Below, piece after piece: positions 11,197 through 22,660 of a stretch of 64,000 nucleotides of DNA (position 1 is the first letter of the stretch; each line of letters begins with the position of its first letter). The stretch covers positions 6,572,001 through 6,636,000 of the forward strand of contig OZ017795.1 of assembly GCA_963969395.1 (NCBI GenBank). The letters are read 5' to 3'. The notes beneath the pieces were generated by a model that was not told the DNA's origin, ran no database searches, and worked only from the letters and a program-made list of their open reading frames with translations. Source of the stretch: Pseudoscleropodium purum. Its lineage: Eukaryota; Streptophyta; Bryopsida; Hypnales; Brachytheciaceae. The translations under genes and the position numbers were made by a program.

Positions 11197-14100
11197 ATGG
11201 CGACTCTGGATGTGACGAGGGCGGAGATCGCGTTCTTGGTGATGTATCTGAACAAGGCGGAGACGCGCGACAAGATTTGCCGCGCCATTCAATACGGGTC
11301 CAAGTTCATCAGCGCTGGCGAGCCGGGCGTGGCGTCGCAAGTGGACCAGACCACCAGCTTGGCTCGCAAGGTTTTCCGCCTGGCGAAGGTGCGTTCCCTG
11401 TCCACTGCGGACTAACTAAAATCCTTGGCTGAATTGCCGCGCACTCGGCGTGCAATTTGGTTGTCAATTTCTTTTGTGGCGCCGGTAATTCTTTTTGGGG
11501 ATTGGTGTTCGTCGTGGAGTCTGTATGCTACTCGATGGCCCCGAGTGATGTTATGTAGGTCATCACCTGCATTTAGGGATGAGAAAGGTAATTTGAGCAC
11601 GAATGGAATTTGACACGTATGGAAATTGACACTGTGATCACGTGTTTGTAAGAGTTTCATGGACGATGAGTTCGTGACTGTATCAGGTCACGGAGCGACA
11701 TTCTTCATGCAAGTGGTCGCAATGTAGCGAGTGTAAAAGGCTTGTCGGTCAGGGTAGTGGTTCTGTCCTGTCGTGTTGCCTTTGAGCTGATTATTTATGC
11801 TACATTCTCCAGGAAGTTGTGGGTGGACTCTCGACTGGTAACAATCTGAATCTTTTGAGGCTGCTTTGTATTCTCAGTGTAGTGTGGGCACTGATGTAGT
11901 GATGCGTATTGGGTGCCACTTTTGCAGACGTTGAACGAGTTGAATGCCCTGCTTGCTCCAGCACCGAAAGCAACGCCATTACCGATTGTGCTACTGGGCA
12001 AGGTAAGTATTGGTGGAACTTACCTGACGTGGTTTTCTTGATCTTGTGTTAGTGCCCATCAGACGGTTTGAGAGGACAATAAGTAACGAACTTTATTTTT
12101 TTGAAGTAGCCGGATGAAGAGTTAAAAGTCAATGTGAGACCACAAGGTTTGGATTTTTTTCCTAGCTCGGGCGGGTTGGCTATGACTTGGTGCAAATCCT
12201 CATTCTGGAAATGATCGGGGTATTTGAATAAAGTCCAACGGTCTATTCGTAGCATTCTTGAAATGATCATTGGGGGTTCAGGTTAAGTGTTCGCATGCAT
12301 GGAACTGTGTATGTTTTGTAGGTGCTTACGTCAATGAGACGACATCGATAATGCAGTCCTTTTGCACATCTTGGGCTCACATGAGTAGAAAGTGAGCATT
12401 GGGAAGCCGTGGAAGAGCGGTCATTTGTTTGGGTTGTAGTATTCCAGGCACTCTTTGCTTCTTGAATCGCCTCCCCCTCCCCCCCCCTGGCTGTAGGCGC
12501 GCAATCTGTGGTTGTCCACATGTTGTGGCATGTGGCATAGATCATGTAACAATGGATGCGGTAGAGGTTTTCCATATGTCTGACAGAGTTCACGTGTTGT
12601 GTTTGGTGAACTGGCCAGGCAAAGAATGCTCTGGTGGGAGCCTTCTTGTTTCTGGATCAAATTGTGTGGGCCGGAAGAACCGGCATTTACAAGGTATGAT
12701 GCGGCCTCGCCCAAGCAATGTTTATTGGTCTTGTCATTGACCTGTGACGTTATCGCTTATTGTGTCGTTGAATTGTACAGGACACAGAACGTCTGAACCT
12801 CATCTCCAGAATCTCTCTCTTCTGTTGGATGGCTGGCTCTTGTTGTACGACTCTTGCTGAGGTCAGTTGCTTGTGTGTGTGTGTGTGTGTGTGATAGCCT
12901 TGTGAAGTAATTTTTGCGTTGGTGACAGAATCGGAGTTTTCTGAGCCTTCTATAGTTTCGTGAAAACCGGCCAAGCGTCTCATTTGTGTCTGACAGTTTA
13001 TCCGCTGATATTATTCATCCTCGATTCCTAGCAAGGTTTTAATATTGCAGGTATGTGACGAATGTCGCTAGGATTGAAAAGTTTGAATGCAAATTAAAGT
13101 CGAAGCTTTCTGGTGTTCAGGTTTCAGAAATCACTCGCTTGGGGACTGCCACAAAAAAAGTGGAGAGGGAGTTAAAACGGGTAAAGGGTACTGGCAGCAA
13201 CGAAGAGACGAAGCTGGTAAGCCCCAAGTGCTTACCTATTGTCCGAGGTTGGCCGGTGCACGTCGGCCAATTTGATGACGGGTGCATCTCTTCAGATATC
13301 ATGGCATTGAGGCAATATTGATATAATGACTAATGATTTTCTTCTGCAAAGTAGTCAGCTTCTATGTGATATTGGAAACTTCTGATCGGGCAATGTGCGC
13401 CACCACCATGACACCAAACCATAGTTGGCAGGAACCAAATGAGTATTTTTTGTCAGGCAAGTTTTATTTGTGCTTGTGATGAGGTTTTAGCAAAGGGTCT
13501 TCGCTACCTTCTGCTTCACTGAGTAACAAAATGCAGAACGGTTTTCACTGTGTTGATCTGCATCGGGTTTATGATTGCCATTGGCTTGGCCTGGGCTTGC
13601 CCGTCGCCCTCCTGGTCTTTCAGCAGGATGGGTGAGTTGTCTGAGTGGGCAGTTTGCACTGGTCCTGAAGTGCAAGGTGCTTTGTGCTTCGTCATTGAGG
13701 AGTCGCATTCTTTTGCAGAAGGAACAGCGGAAAGAGAATTTGAAGAAGTCAAGGACGAGATCGTTGAACTTGATCAAGTCGGTCTTGGACATTCTGGTTG
13801 CTGCTGGGTTGCTTCAGCTGGCTCCTCGCACCGTCACACCGCGTGTCACTGGAGGCCTGGGTTTTGTCACTTCCGTCATTTCATGCTACCAGGTACGTTT
13901 TTGGGGCCGGACAGCTATGTCTTGTTCGTGAACAGACGAGCAGGTGGAGGGGTGTAATTCATTGGGCAAAGGTTGCTTGAACTGGTGGTCATTCAAATCC
14001 TTTCTTTGCATAAGCTGCTCCATCTGGCTGACTCGTGCTTGCATGCCAACCGGATTTGTCATGAAGGGTGCGACTTATTTTGTTTTCAGAGATTGCAAGT

Positions 14101-14255
14101 GTGAGCCTGGCTGTATGTGGTAGTCGGTAAATTTCCGCGACTGTGGAGCATTACGGATCCTTTCAGTGCTTTGTTTTTTGAAGTGACACGCATGGTTGGG
14201 ATTTTATTGTGCACAGTTGCTACCCCCTCCAGCAGCCAAGTCTAAGGGCGTCTGA
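11197..14255 (+). CDS. PEX11: Peroxisomal membrane protein PEX11 (c/d/e type), copy 1
   Basis: PEX11 elongates and divides peroxisomes in their membrane. Seven exons give 243 residues: 11197-11388, 11928-12002, 12619-12693, 12781-12861, 13121-13216, 13719-13892 and 14217-14255. All junctions are GT-AG and every exon is a multiple of three. The N-terminus MATLDVTRAEIAFLVMYLNK, the DKICRAIQYGSKF and SLARKVFRL motifs and the late APRTVTPRVTGG motif are those of plant PEX11c/d/e proteins (about 235 residues). Hydrophobic segments lie near residues 122-140 and 195-230. The C-terminus KSKGV is a KxKxx dilysine signal, known in this family to bind coatomer. A second intact copy lies tail to tail downstream. 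The start is the first ATG and agrees with the family. Confidence 0.93.
12872..12893. repeat. (TG)n microsatellite in PEX11 intron 4
   Basis: A run of about eleven TG units lies just after the donor site of exon 4 in copy 1. The matching intron of copy 2 lacks it, so it arose after the duplication or was lost from copy 2. Confidence 0.9.
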
Positions 14256-14573
14256 GCACCGAGTTGAAGGAAGCGTTGGTGCACGCGATACGTCGAAGGA
14301 TGACTTTCTCCATGTAATTATGGCTAGCCTCTTGTTGCTGTGTGAGCTTGGCCGATTATTGGCTATTGAGGTGTTAGACCACGCTACGAAAGCCTAGTTT
14401 GCTTGTACCTGATCGAGTGAGGCTTCCACTCAAGATTTAGGGAAGCAATGTATATTTGGCACACTTGATCTGCAATTCATGCACTCCTGGCACTGAATGG
14501 TGTTCGACTCCGAGTTGTGGTGCAGAAGTCATTTTGCTCACTGTTTGATATTTTTTGAAGCATTAGAGATATC
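13678..14573 (+). repeat. Near-identical inverted arm, PEX11 copy 1 side
   Basis: This arm covers the end of intron 5, exon 6, intron 6, exon 7 and 3' flank. It matches 19168-20062 in inverted orientation. Reading both through, I see one difference in exon 6 (GTC to GCC, V195A). The match ends sharply after AGAGATAT on the right. To the left, homology continues but is clearly diverged and has indels. Confidence 0.8.
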
Positions 14574-14956
14574 CGTCAAGGGGGCTCAGAGGTTCATGTT
14601 GAGTTTCTTTGCCCCGACAGGCTTCTTCATTGGCCTTCTGATTGGAGCTTGTCCATTTTTCCCTACCGCATCCCTTGTTTCTCTTGGACGAGTGTCTTGG
14701 CAGTTTTGGAGTGACTAGTTTAGGGTTTAGGGTTTTATGGATATCTCTGTCGTGTTGACATTGTTGGATATACTTTACATCTTACGTAACTTGGTGCAAA
14801 ATCAACCCTACGGATTCTTGCTTACAATGAACACCTTTTGAACACGTGAGCCTAAATTACTTTTTGGGTTCACCTTTTAATTATCACTTTGAAAATTCAT
14901 AGGTTGTTGATATATTGTGCAATAAATACATGCTATGAGAATAAGGAATCCTTTCT

Positions 14957-15818
14957 TAACTTTTAAATGTGTAGGCATCCATAAAGTGGATGTGCCTTGG
15001 TCAGCTTTGATTACAACTTTTAAAATAATTATTTTTTGGAAATTGATTTCAACTAATAAGACAAAGCTTGACAAGTTTTGTTTCTAATCCATTTTAAAGT
15101 TTTGAGAAATATCAAAAATTGAAAGATTTATTGCAATTGAAAGCTTCTTGTACTAAAATTCAAATAATACATCATGGTGTGCTTTACATTCATATATATA
15201 TATTTTAAATGTATTTTGAATTTAAATTATTAAATTATGTTTCTCAATTCACTCTTCATTTCCAGTAAAAAATATAGATTATTCTAATATATATTGTAAT
15301 TGATATAGTTTAGTTTCCACCTTTAGCTTAGAAAATCATGATAATTTTATTTTTCCTTCAAAATTATTGAAAAAATACAAAATAAATAGAAATTTTATTT
15401 TTCTACTAGCAAAAAATATAATTTTTTGGTACATCAATTAAATAAAAGGATAAATTTGGTTTGATAGTTGATTTGACTTCAAGGTGTTTGATGTGGCTAT
15501 TTTAGGTGTAAAAAATAAAAATAAAACAATTGAAAATTTTTCATACTAATCTCTATAACTACTTTTACCTTCCAAGAAAATTTCAAATAATTTGGACTAT
15601 TCTTGCTATTTTTACTCATTTATGTTCATTTTTTGCAACAAAAGTGATAACAATTAGAAATTCTTACGAAGCAAATTGCAATTTCTCAAAGTGATATAGA
15701 ATTCAGAGTTTTAAGTATTAAAAATATTAGATTGTTGTTTGAACACTATTGAAAAGGTTAAAATTAGCTCACATATGAAATTTGATCATTTCACAATGGA
15801 TCAAGTCCTTAAGGGGTT
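14957..15818. repeat. Direct repeat, right copy, about 860 bp
   Basis: Partner of 9246-10101 in the same orientation. It begins at TTTTAAATGTGTAGGCATCC and ends at TCAAGTCCTTAAGGGGTT. It carries small indels relative to the left copy, for example a TATATATATA expansion near 15190. Confidence 0.75.
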
Positions 15819-18639
15819 AATTGCCAACTAGAACCATAAAAAATTAACATGTTTAATCCCTAAAGGACCCCAAGGCCACTAGGTGTCTTTTGTGATATGG
15901 AATTTTACATCCATGGTCCTTTAAGGGTTATTATAAAAATTTATATAATTATTTTGTTAATATGGATCATTTTTTATTGTTCATAGGGTTGGTTTTAGAT
16001 GTAGTTACTATAACATGTTGACTAATAGAATTTCAAAATGTTGACACTTTACACTCAAACACCAAGCTAAGAAAATAATTTTTCTTAAACTTTTATTGAA
16101 CAATAGCTCAGAAAATGGTCCTAGTTTGATCCATTTGATAAGTAATGATTGCATACAATATAATCACATCAAATTGTTATTAGTCTAAATTGTTTTTTTT
16201 TGTCCCATCTTTGCCATTAGATGCTAGGGTTTTGATTTTGTGAATCTAATTTTTATTATTGAATAACAATTTTTGTTGAATCTTATTGACAATTATAAGA
16301 GAATTTTAATGTATTTTAGAATAATTTTTTATTGAATATCATAAAAGCGTATGAATTCACAAACTCCTACTAGATTACAATTTATGCCCATATGTTGTAA
16401 ATTTTTTTTTAAATAACAACAAATATTTCTTCTCAACAATCTATTTGTTTCCTGTTTTAACCCTTCAAGGACTAAAAAACCACAAGCATCTTGTTCAAAT
16501 TTTCAATGGCAAATTCTTAGTTTAGTGAAACAAATCTCAATATTTTGAAAACTAAAAACATATAGAGTAACAAGTTTACATACTTGTTACATTTTCTAAT
16601 TTTCAAAATTTCAATGTGGGAGCTATTTGAAAATTTATTTAGGAGATGTAGTCTAATAGAAAAAAGGAGCAAATATAACTTTTTACCAATGAAAGAAATA
16701 GTAGGGATGAAAAAAACATATTCTTGGACATTTCTAGTCTTTACTCTACACAAACAAACTATTCCTTGAGAAAAAAATAATAATTTGTATTTTTAGCAAT
16801 TTTAAAAATACAAGGTTTAATTTGGTGTGATTATGAATACAAAAGTAATTAGAATGATTCCAAATTTTTTGAAGATATTCCAAAAAACATGCTGATAATA
16901 TAAATTTTTGAATTTCAAAAATTAAAACATATATAGTTTTTTTTAAATCTTGTAGGATCCAATTTAGTCATTTTTGTCTTTTTACTTTTTCTATTTGAAA
17001 ATGTGTACAAATTTGAGAGAATTTTCTATTCTCTATTTTCTAAAATCAAGAAATACTACATTTGCCTTAGATTCAAATACAATTTTTGTAGGTAAAACAT
17101 CATTATTTATCTTCTTATAATTTATCTTCTTCAAAAGTTGTATTTGTAGTTTATATAGTTGATCATCCAAAATTGTTATAATCTAAAAGTCCAACGGTTA
17201 ATATTTTCCACAATTAATTTCATGCAAACTAGACAAAGTAGTCCTTACTTTTGTATGGTTAAAATATAAGCACATTCATGTGCACAATTCATTGAAAATC
17301 TCCATTGTCAAAAAGTTGTTAGGGCTTGAAGGATTAACCCTGAAATGCCTAGGCCTATGGCCACTGGTTTCACACGGCATTGTCTTCACTTAGTTTGTTG
17401 CTACTTTATAGTAGATGTGTATGAAAATTCTTATTTTTATTTTTTAGAGATGAAGCTACATGTTTTCTATACTTCATGAAAATTTTAAATTTTTTTGAGA
17501 ATTTATCTTTTTATGCAAATTTTTGAAGAAAAAGTGAAGAAAAAATCAAAGCAAATAAAAAATTATCTCAAAAAATCTGAAAATTTCACCATGTGTGTAC
17601 ATTATAGTGAAAAGCATCATGGTGTAAATTTAGTTTTTGTGTCATTATATAATTCTCATTTAATTCTCATTAAAAATACAATTGAAGTTCAAATTACAAT
17701 AAAATATTCAATTTTACGAATTTATCCAAAAATTGGAATTGGAGTAGAAACTAGAGTAGAAGACCTTCATTTCATTAGTTGGACTCAAACTCAAAAAAAG
17801 TCATTTTCAAGGAGAAATTTTAGATTTCCTCAATTTCCTAAAATACACTGAAATGGCAAATTTTACCATCCTTTTTTTTTCATTACTTCTCAATTATATG
17901 GAAATAAACATCAAATAGACCAAAAACTCTATTGGACACTCTTTGTAACTCAACATAACAAGTCATTAAAAAAAGAATGGATGAAAAATCTACTGTCAAG
18001 GTCTTCTTATAACCACCCGAAATCATCCAGAAGCCATGAAATGGCTCCCTAGGCCTTCCAAGGTTAATGTGATCAATTTTGCCTTAAAAACAAAATCACC
18101 CATAAATATTGTAATTGACCACATCAATCTGATGAATACACTTAATTTATATATATCTTCCATTTTATACCACCCATTTAATTCTATGATTTATGTATAG
18201 AGAATTATAGATTATAATAGGTCAAAAGTATTGATGTTTGACTATTGTGCACATTTATAATGGTAGCATCAAGACTCGAATATCAAAACAATTATAAAGC
18301 TCTAAAAGCTTATATACATCTTTTCAAAATGTAACTAGATCTAGTTTTTTGCTACAAGTGATGAGGAAAAATTGACATTTTAGTCATAGCTTCTTTCAAA
18401 TGATCAAATATTTTATTTGCTAGCTTACTCCCTTTTAAAATATGACTTATATTTTTAATAGCCTCCACAAGCAAATTTAGTGCATTTTCACACCACCATA
18501 GTTAATTTCACATATGTAGTGTCTATCAAAAACAATTCATTTTGTTGTGCTTCTTGGAAACTAATGAATGTGATTAGCTCCACCTTTTACAAGTGTACAT
18601 TACCTTCTTCATTTCTTCAAGTGTATACAAAATTACACT
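15819..18639. other. AT-rich spacer between the PEX11 copies
   Basis: No gene is recognised. About 17480-18062 belongs to a diverged dispersed repeat also present near 30.35-31.12 kb and in part near 10.2-10.45 kb. The longest open frame (17495-17851, plus, 118 codons) lies inside this repeat and is Lys/Ile-rich because of base composition. Confidence 0.45.
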
Positions 18640-18962
18640 TTAAGTAGAACATTGCTCCAAAATTATAGTAGGCAATGGTGGAATAGGATGGGGTAGAATG
18701 ATGTTATTTGAAGTAGATGCTATACAAAGATTGTCATTGCTTTCTCCCAAAGGAATTCTATTGCAATTACCTTCATCATCCTCTTTTAAATTTGTTTCAA
18801 CACCACTTCCTCCATATACAAGAATGACATTATATTCAAGTCTCCAAGTTGGGCATGGCTTGGAATGGCTTTGGAACCACTTGTATAGACATGACCAACA
18901 AAACATGTGACCACATGAAGTTGCAAAAAATTTACCTCTAGGCAAATGTGACAATCCATAAC
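18640..18962 (-). pseudogene. RMA-type RING-finger E3 ligase fragment, frameshifted
   Basis: The minus strand encodes TSCGHMFCWSCLYKWFQSHS, the central part of an RMA-type RING domain (endoplasmic-reticulum E3 ubiquitin ligases), then the typical VILVYGGSG region. The first metal-binding pair survives as DCHICLE, but in the neighbouring frame (near 18938-18958), so one or two bases were gained or lost. The last pair is also damaged: CPTW replaces the expected CPVC. About 55 unrelated-looking residues follow before a stop. No membrane anchor is seen. It is a decayed fragment and probably not functional. Confidence 0.7.
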
Positions 18963-19167
18963 TAAAATTAATTTTTGAGCTTTGGTTGCTTGCTTAACTA
19001 GTATCCACTATTTTTACCTTTACGAAAATGTTATATAACACTCAATATTATATACACGTTCTACAAATACACCAATGTTACTTTTGCTTTGGGTTAATTC
19101 TCAACATAATTCAAGTAGTGCTTCACACATTAATCGTACTAACTCACATTTTATTTAGAGATGAATA

Positions 19168-20062
19168 TCTCTAATGCTTCAAAAAATATCAAACAGTGAG
19201 CAAAATGACTTCTGCACCACAACTCGGAGTCGAACACCATTCAGTGCCAGGAGTGCATGAATTGCAGATCAAGTGTGCCAAATATACATTGCTTCCCTAA
19301 ATCTTGAGTGGAAGCCTCACTCGATCAGGTACAAGCAAACTAGGCTTTCGTAGCGTGGTCTAACACCTCAATAGCCAATAATCGGCCAAGCTCACACAGC
19401 AACAAGAGGCTAGCCATAATTACATGGAGAAAGTCATCCTTCGACGTATCGCGTGCACCAACGCTTCCTTCAACTCGGTGCTCAGACGCCCTTAGACTTG
19501 GCTGCTGGAGGGGGTAGCAACTGTGCACAATAAAATCCCAACCATGCGTGTCACTTCAAAAAACAAAGCACTGAAAGGATCCGTAATGCTCCACAGTCGC
19601 GGAAATTTACCGACTACCACATACAGCCAGGCTCACACTTGCAATCTCTGAAAACAAAATAAGTCGCACCCTTCATGACAAATCCGGTTGGCATGCAAGC
19701 ACGAGTCAGCCAGATGGAGCAGCTTATGCAAAGAAAGGATTTGAATGACCACCAGTTCAAGCAACCTTTGCCCAATGAATTACACCCCTCCACCTGCTCG
19801 TCTGTTCACGAACAAGACATAGCTGTCCGGCCCCAAAAACGTACCTGGTAGCATGAAATGACGGAAGTGACAAAACCCAGGCCTCCAGTGACACGCGGTG
19901 TGACGGTGCGAGGAGCCAGCTGAAGCAACCCAGCAGCAACCAGAATGTCCAAGGCCGACTTGATCAAGTTCAACGATCTCGTCCTTGACTTCTTCAAATT
20001 CTCTTTCCGCTGTTCCTTCTGCAAAAGAATGCGACTCCTCAATGACGAAGCACAAAGCAATC
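19168..20062 (-). repeat. Near-identical inverted arm, PEX11 copy 2 side
   Basis: Reverse complement of 13678-14573 with one base difference noted. Beyond 20062 copy 2 holds extra sequence in intron 5 (about 20063-20130) that copy 1 lacks. Confidence 0.8.
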
Positions 20063-22253
20063 AAAAGAGTCCCCTCAGTGCTATGAAATGAACTCCTCTG
20101 GCGTGTATTTTGAGCACAAGAACCTTGCACTTCAAAACCAGTGTATACAGACTCCTCAGTCAATAACCCATCGTGCCGAAAGTCCAGGAGCGGAATGGGC
20201 AGGCCCCAGTCTCGTCAATGTCAATGACTAAGCATACTGAAGCTGAACAGTTTGTAAAAGAAAGTCATGATCATTAAACCAAAAATGCTCGTCACAAGCT
20301 CTGAAAACATGCACCAACTATCATATTCGCTATCGCAAACAGACGAATTGGACACACTGGACGCCAGAGAAGCTCTTGAGCTCACCAGCTTCGTTTCCTC
20401 TATGCTGCCGGTACCCTTTGCCCGTTTTAACTCCCTCGACACTTTCTTTGTGGCAGTCCCCAAGCGAGTGATCTCGGCAGCCTGGGCACAAAAAATTTAT
20501 ACTCTAATTAGCATCCACAATTTCTAACCTTAAAACATTTGTCACACACCTGCAAAGTAACATGACAGCAATCAACTCAACCTGAATATCTTGAGTGAAC
20601 GAACAATCATCCACAACCATGATGCTAGACGGACACAAAAATTGGACAAGTATCAGAACGATTGCAACTCGTGACCAAGAATGACAATAACAAAATGGCG
20701 AAGAATGGAAGAGAACCATGCCTACTTCCACAAGCACTGACCTCAGCAAGAGTTGTGCAGCAACTGCCCGCCATCCAACAAAAGAGAGAAATTCTGGAGA
20801 TGAGGTTCAGCCGTTCCGTGTCCTGCACAATGAAGTAACAACATAAGCACCTACGCCGCAGGTCCAACACAGGATTATAGCGTTGCGTTAGCAATTCCAC
20901 ATCATACCTTGTAAATACCGGTTCTTCCGGCCCACACAATTTGATCCAGAAACAAAAAAGTTCCCACGAGTGCATTCTTTGCCTGTTGCGATTCACATAC
21001 CACAACATGTAACTCTGTTAGATGTAAGGAAAAAATCTGCATAGCATTCATCGTTACACGATCCTTATACGTATCTCCATCCAGCAGAAAAAAACGTCAA
21101 GGGTTTGTCAATAAATATGCTTACAAACCGTCAGGTGAGCATTAACTAAAATCAGGAAAACACAAGTAAGCGTCACCAACACTTACCTTTTCCAATAAAA
21201 CAATCGGCAAGGGCGTTGCTTTCGGTGCTGGAGCAAGTAGGGCATTCAACTCGTTCAACGTCTGCAAAAGTGGCACCCATACACACCACTGCATCAGTGT
21301 CCACACTCCACACGATACAGAGAATAAAACACGGCCAGCACAACCTCAACCGTGTCAGATTGTAACTACTCTGAGTTGTCCTATTAGTGCGTGTAATACT
21401 ACCTAATATACCAAAGTCGCACTCCGTGTAATAAATTTAATTTCGTACAGGCTGAAATATTACTGTAATGTGCATATTTCAACGGGGAAAAAAAAACGGG
21501 GCACTAATTTGTTCTCACCAACTTTGAACCCTTGCTAATAGGACAAAAAACTGTGGAGTGCACAATCCAGTCGCTTCGTAGCCTAATTTGAAGTAAGGCA
21601 TACACGCAGTTTGCCCAAAGGGAACAGAATTTATAACCTACACATAAGCCTTCTACACTCGCTACATTGCAACCACTTGCACGAAGAATGTCGCTCCGTG
21701 ACCTGTTACAGTCACGAACTCATCGTCCATCGAACTCTTCCAAACACGTTTCACTTTTTCAAAGCTTGCAAAACTCCATTCATGCGTAAATTTGCTTTCT
21801 CACCACTTAATGCCCTATCAAGCGAGTGGCAATTCTAGTTCGGGAAACCGGAACATCCAAAATCTCTCCATCTCTACCTGCAGGTGATGACCTACATAAC
21901 ATCACTCGGGGCCATCGAGTAGCATACAGACTCCACGACGAACACCAATCCCCAAAAAGAATTACCGGCGCCTCAAAAGAATTGACAACCAAATTGCACG
22001 CCGAGTGCGTGGCAATTCAGCCCAAGGGCTTTAGTTAGTCCGCAGTGGACAGAGGACTCACCTTCGCCAGGCGGAAAACCTTGCGAGCCAAGCTGGTGGT
22101 CTTGTCCACTTGCGACGCCACGCCCGGCTCGCCAGCGCTGATGAACTTGGACCCGTATTGGATGGCGCGGCAAATCTTGTCGCGCGTCTCCGCCTTGTTC
22201 AGATACATCACCAAGAACGCGATCTCCGCCCTCGTCACATCCAGAGTCGCCAT
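19482..22253 (-). CDS. PEX11: Peroxisomal membrane protein PEX11 (c/d/e type), copy 2
   Basis: This paralogue of the plus-strand PEX11 has the same seven exons of identical lengths: 22253-22062, 21261-21187, 20982-20908, 20822-20742, 20481-20386, 20018-19845 and 19520-19482 (243 residues). All junctions are GT-AG. By reading I find nine amino-acid differences from copy 1: Q51K, G88E, A97T, V142A, S143A, E156S, V162A, N168I and V195A. Five of these lie in exon 5 (32 residues) and one in exons 6-7 (70 residues). The KSKGV dilysine end is kept. Introns 1-5 differ in length and sequence; intron 6 and the 3' flank are identical. The gene appears intact, so both copies could make peroxisome-proliferation protein. 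Confidence 0.93.
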
Positions 22254-22660
22254 GGCTGCTGTCCCCGTCGCTGCGACGCCCGTTTACGCCCACCCGCGAA
22301 GGTATCCAAAAATCGAAACCCCTCCGCCTAACTCCTGCGAAGCCTCACGAATCGAACTGAATGCGAAATTGATGCAAAGAAGGGTTGCAGAAGTTATTCA
22401 AGTGCCTTCGATTTCAATTTAGTTGGCTCTTCTGCTGCTGCACAAACGCCTGCCCCGATCAGTGCGCACGCCAGAGACGCAATTTCACCGCGGCCAGGCC
22501 AAACCAAAGCAAACCAAAGCTCGCGGGACTACCCGGACGGACGGACGTCTCCATCGTCCAGGAGGATGCCAGACGCCACCAACGGCCCAGATGCTCCTGC
22601 TTCTGCCATCCAACCGCCGGGATGGATTCGCCATCCATCTAAATCCCTGGATGGAAGGGG
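22254..22660 (-). promoter_or_regulatory. Duplicated upstream region of PEX11 copy 2
   Basis: Inverted counterpart of 10820-11196, with the same GC-rich blocks and many substitutions. Homology fades past about 22660, which marks the outer edge of the duplicated unit. Confidence 0.5.

Noticed and set aside
10765..11340. A 191-codon minus-strand frame opposite the PEX11 first exon.
   Set aside because: GC-rich antisense of exon 1 and leader; no protein family resemblance, and a similar shadow occurs at copy 2.
13550..13957. A 135-codon plus-strand frame overlapping PEX11 exon 6.
   Set aside because: It is a shadow frame of the exon and introns; the PEX11 frame is fixed by homology and exon phase.
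14718..14737. GTTTAGGGTTTAGGGTTTTA looks like the plant telomere repeat TTTAGGG.
   Set aside because: Only two units are present; such short interstitial motifs are common near plant genes and do not mark a chromosome end.
9246..15818. The 850-bp direct repeats could be long terminal repeats of a retrotransposon.
   Set aside because: There is no TG...CA boundary, primer-binding site, polypurine tract or gag-pol sequence between them; the inside is a spliced host gene.
15840..17400. TTTAATCCCTAAAGGACC near 15860 and GGGCTTGAAGGATTAA near 17325 could be ends of a transposon.
   Set aside because: The match is about 12 of 16 bases, target duplications are not visible, and similar phrases (near 16460 and 35960) occur singly.
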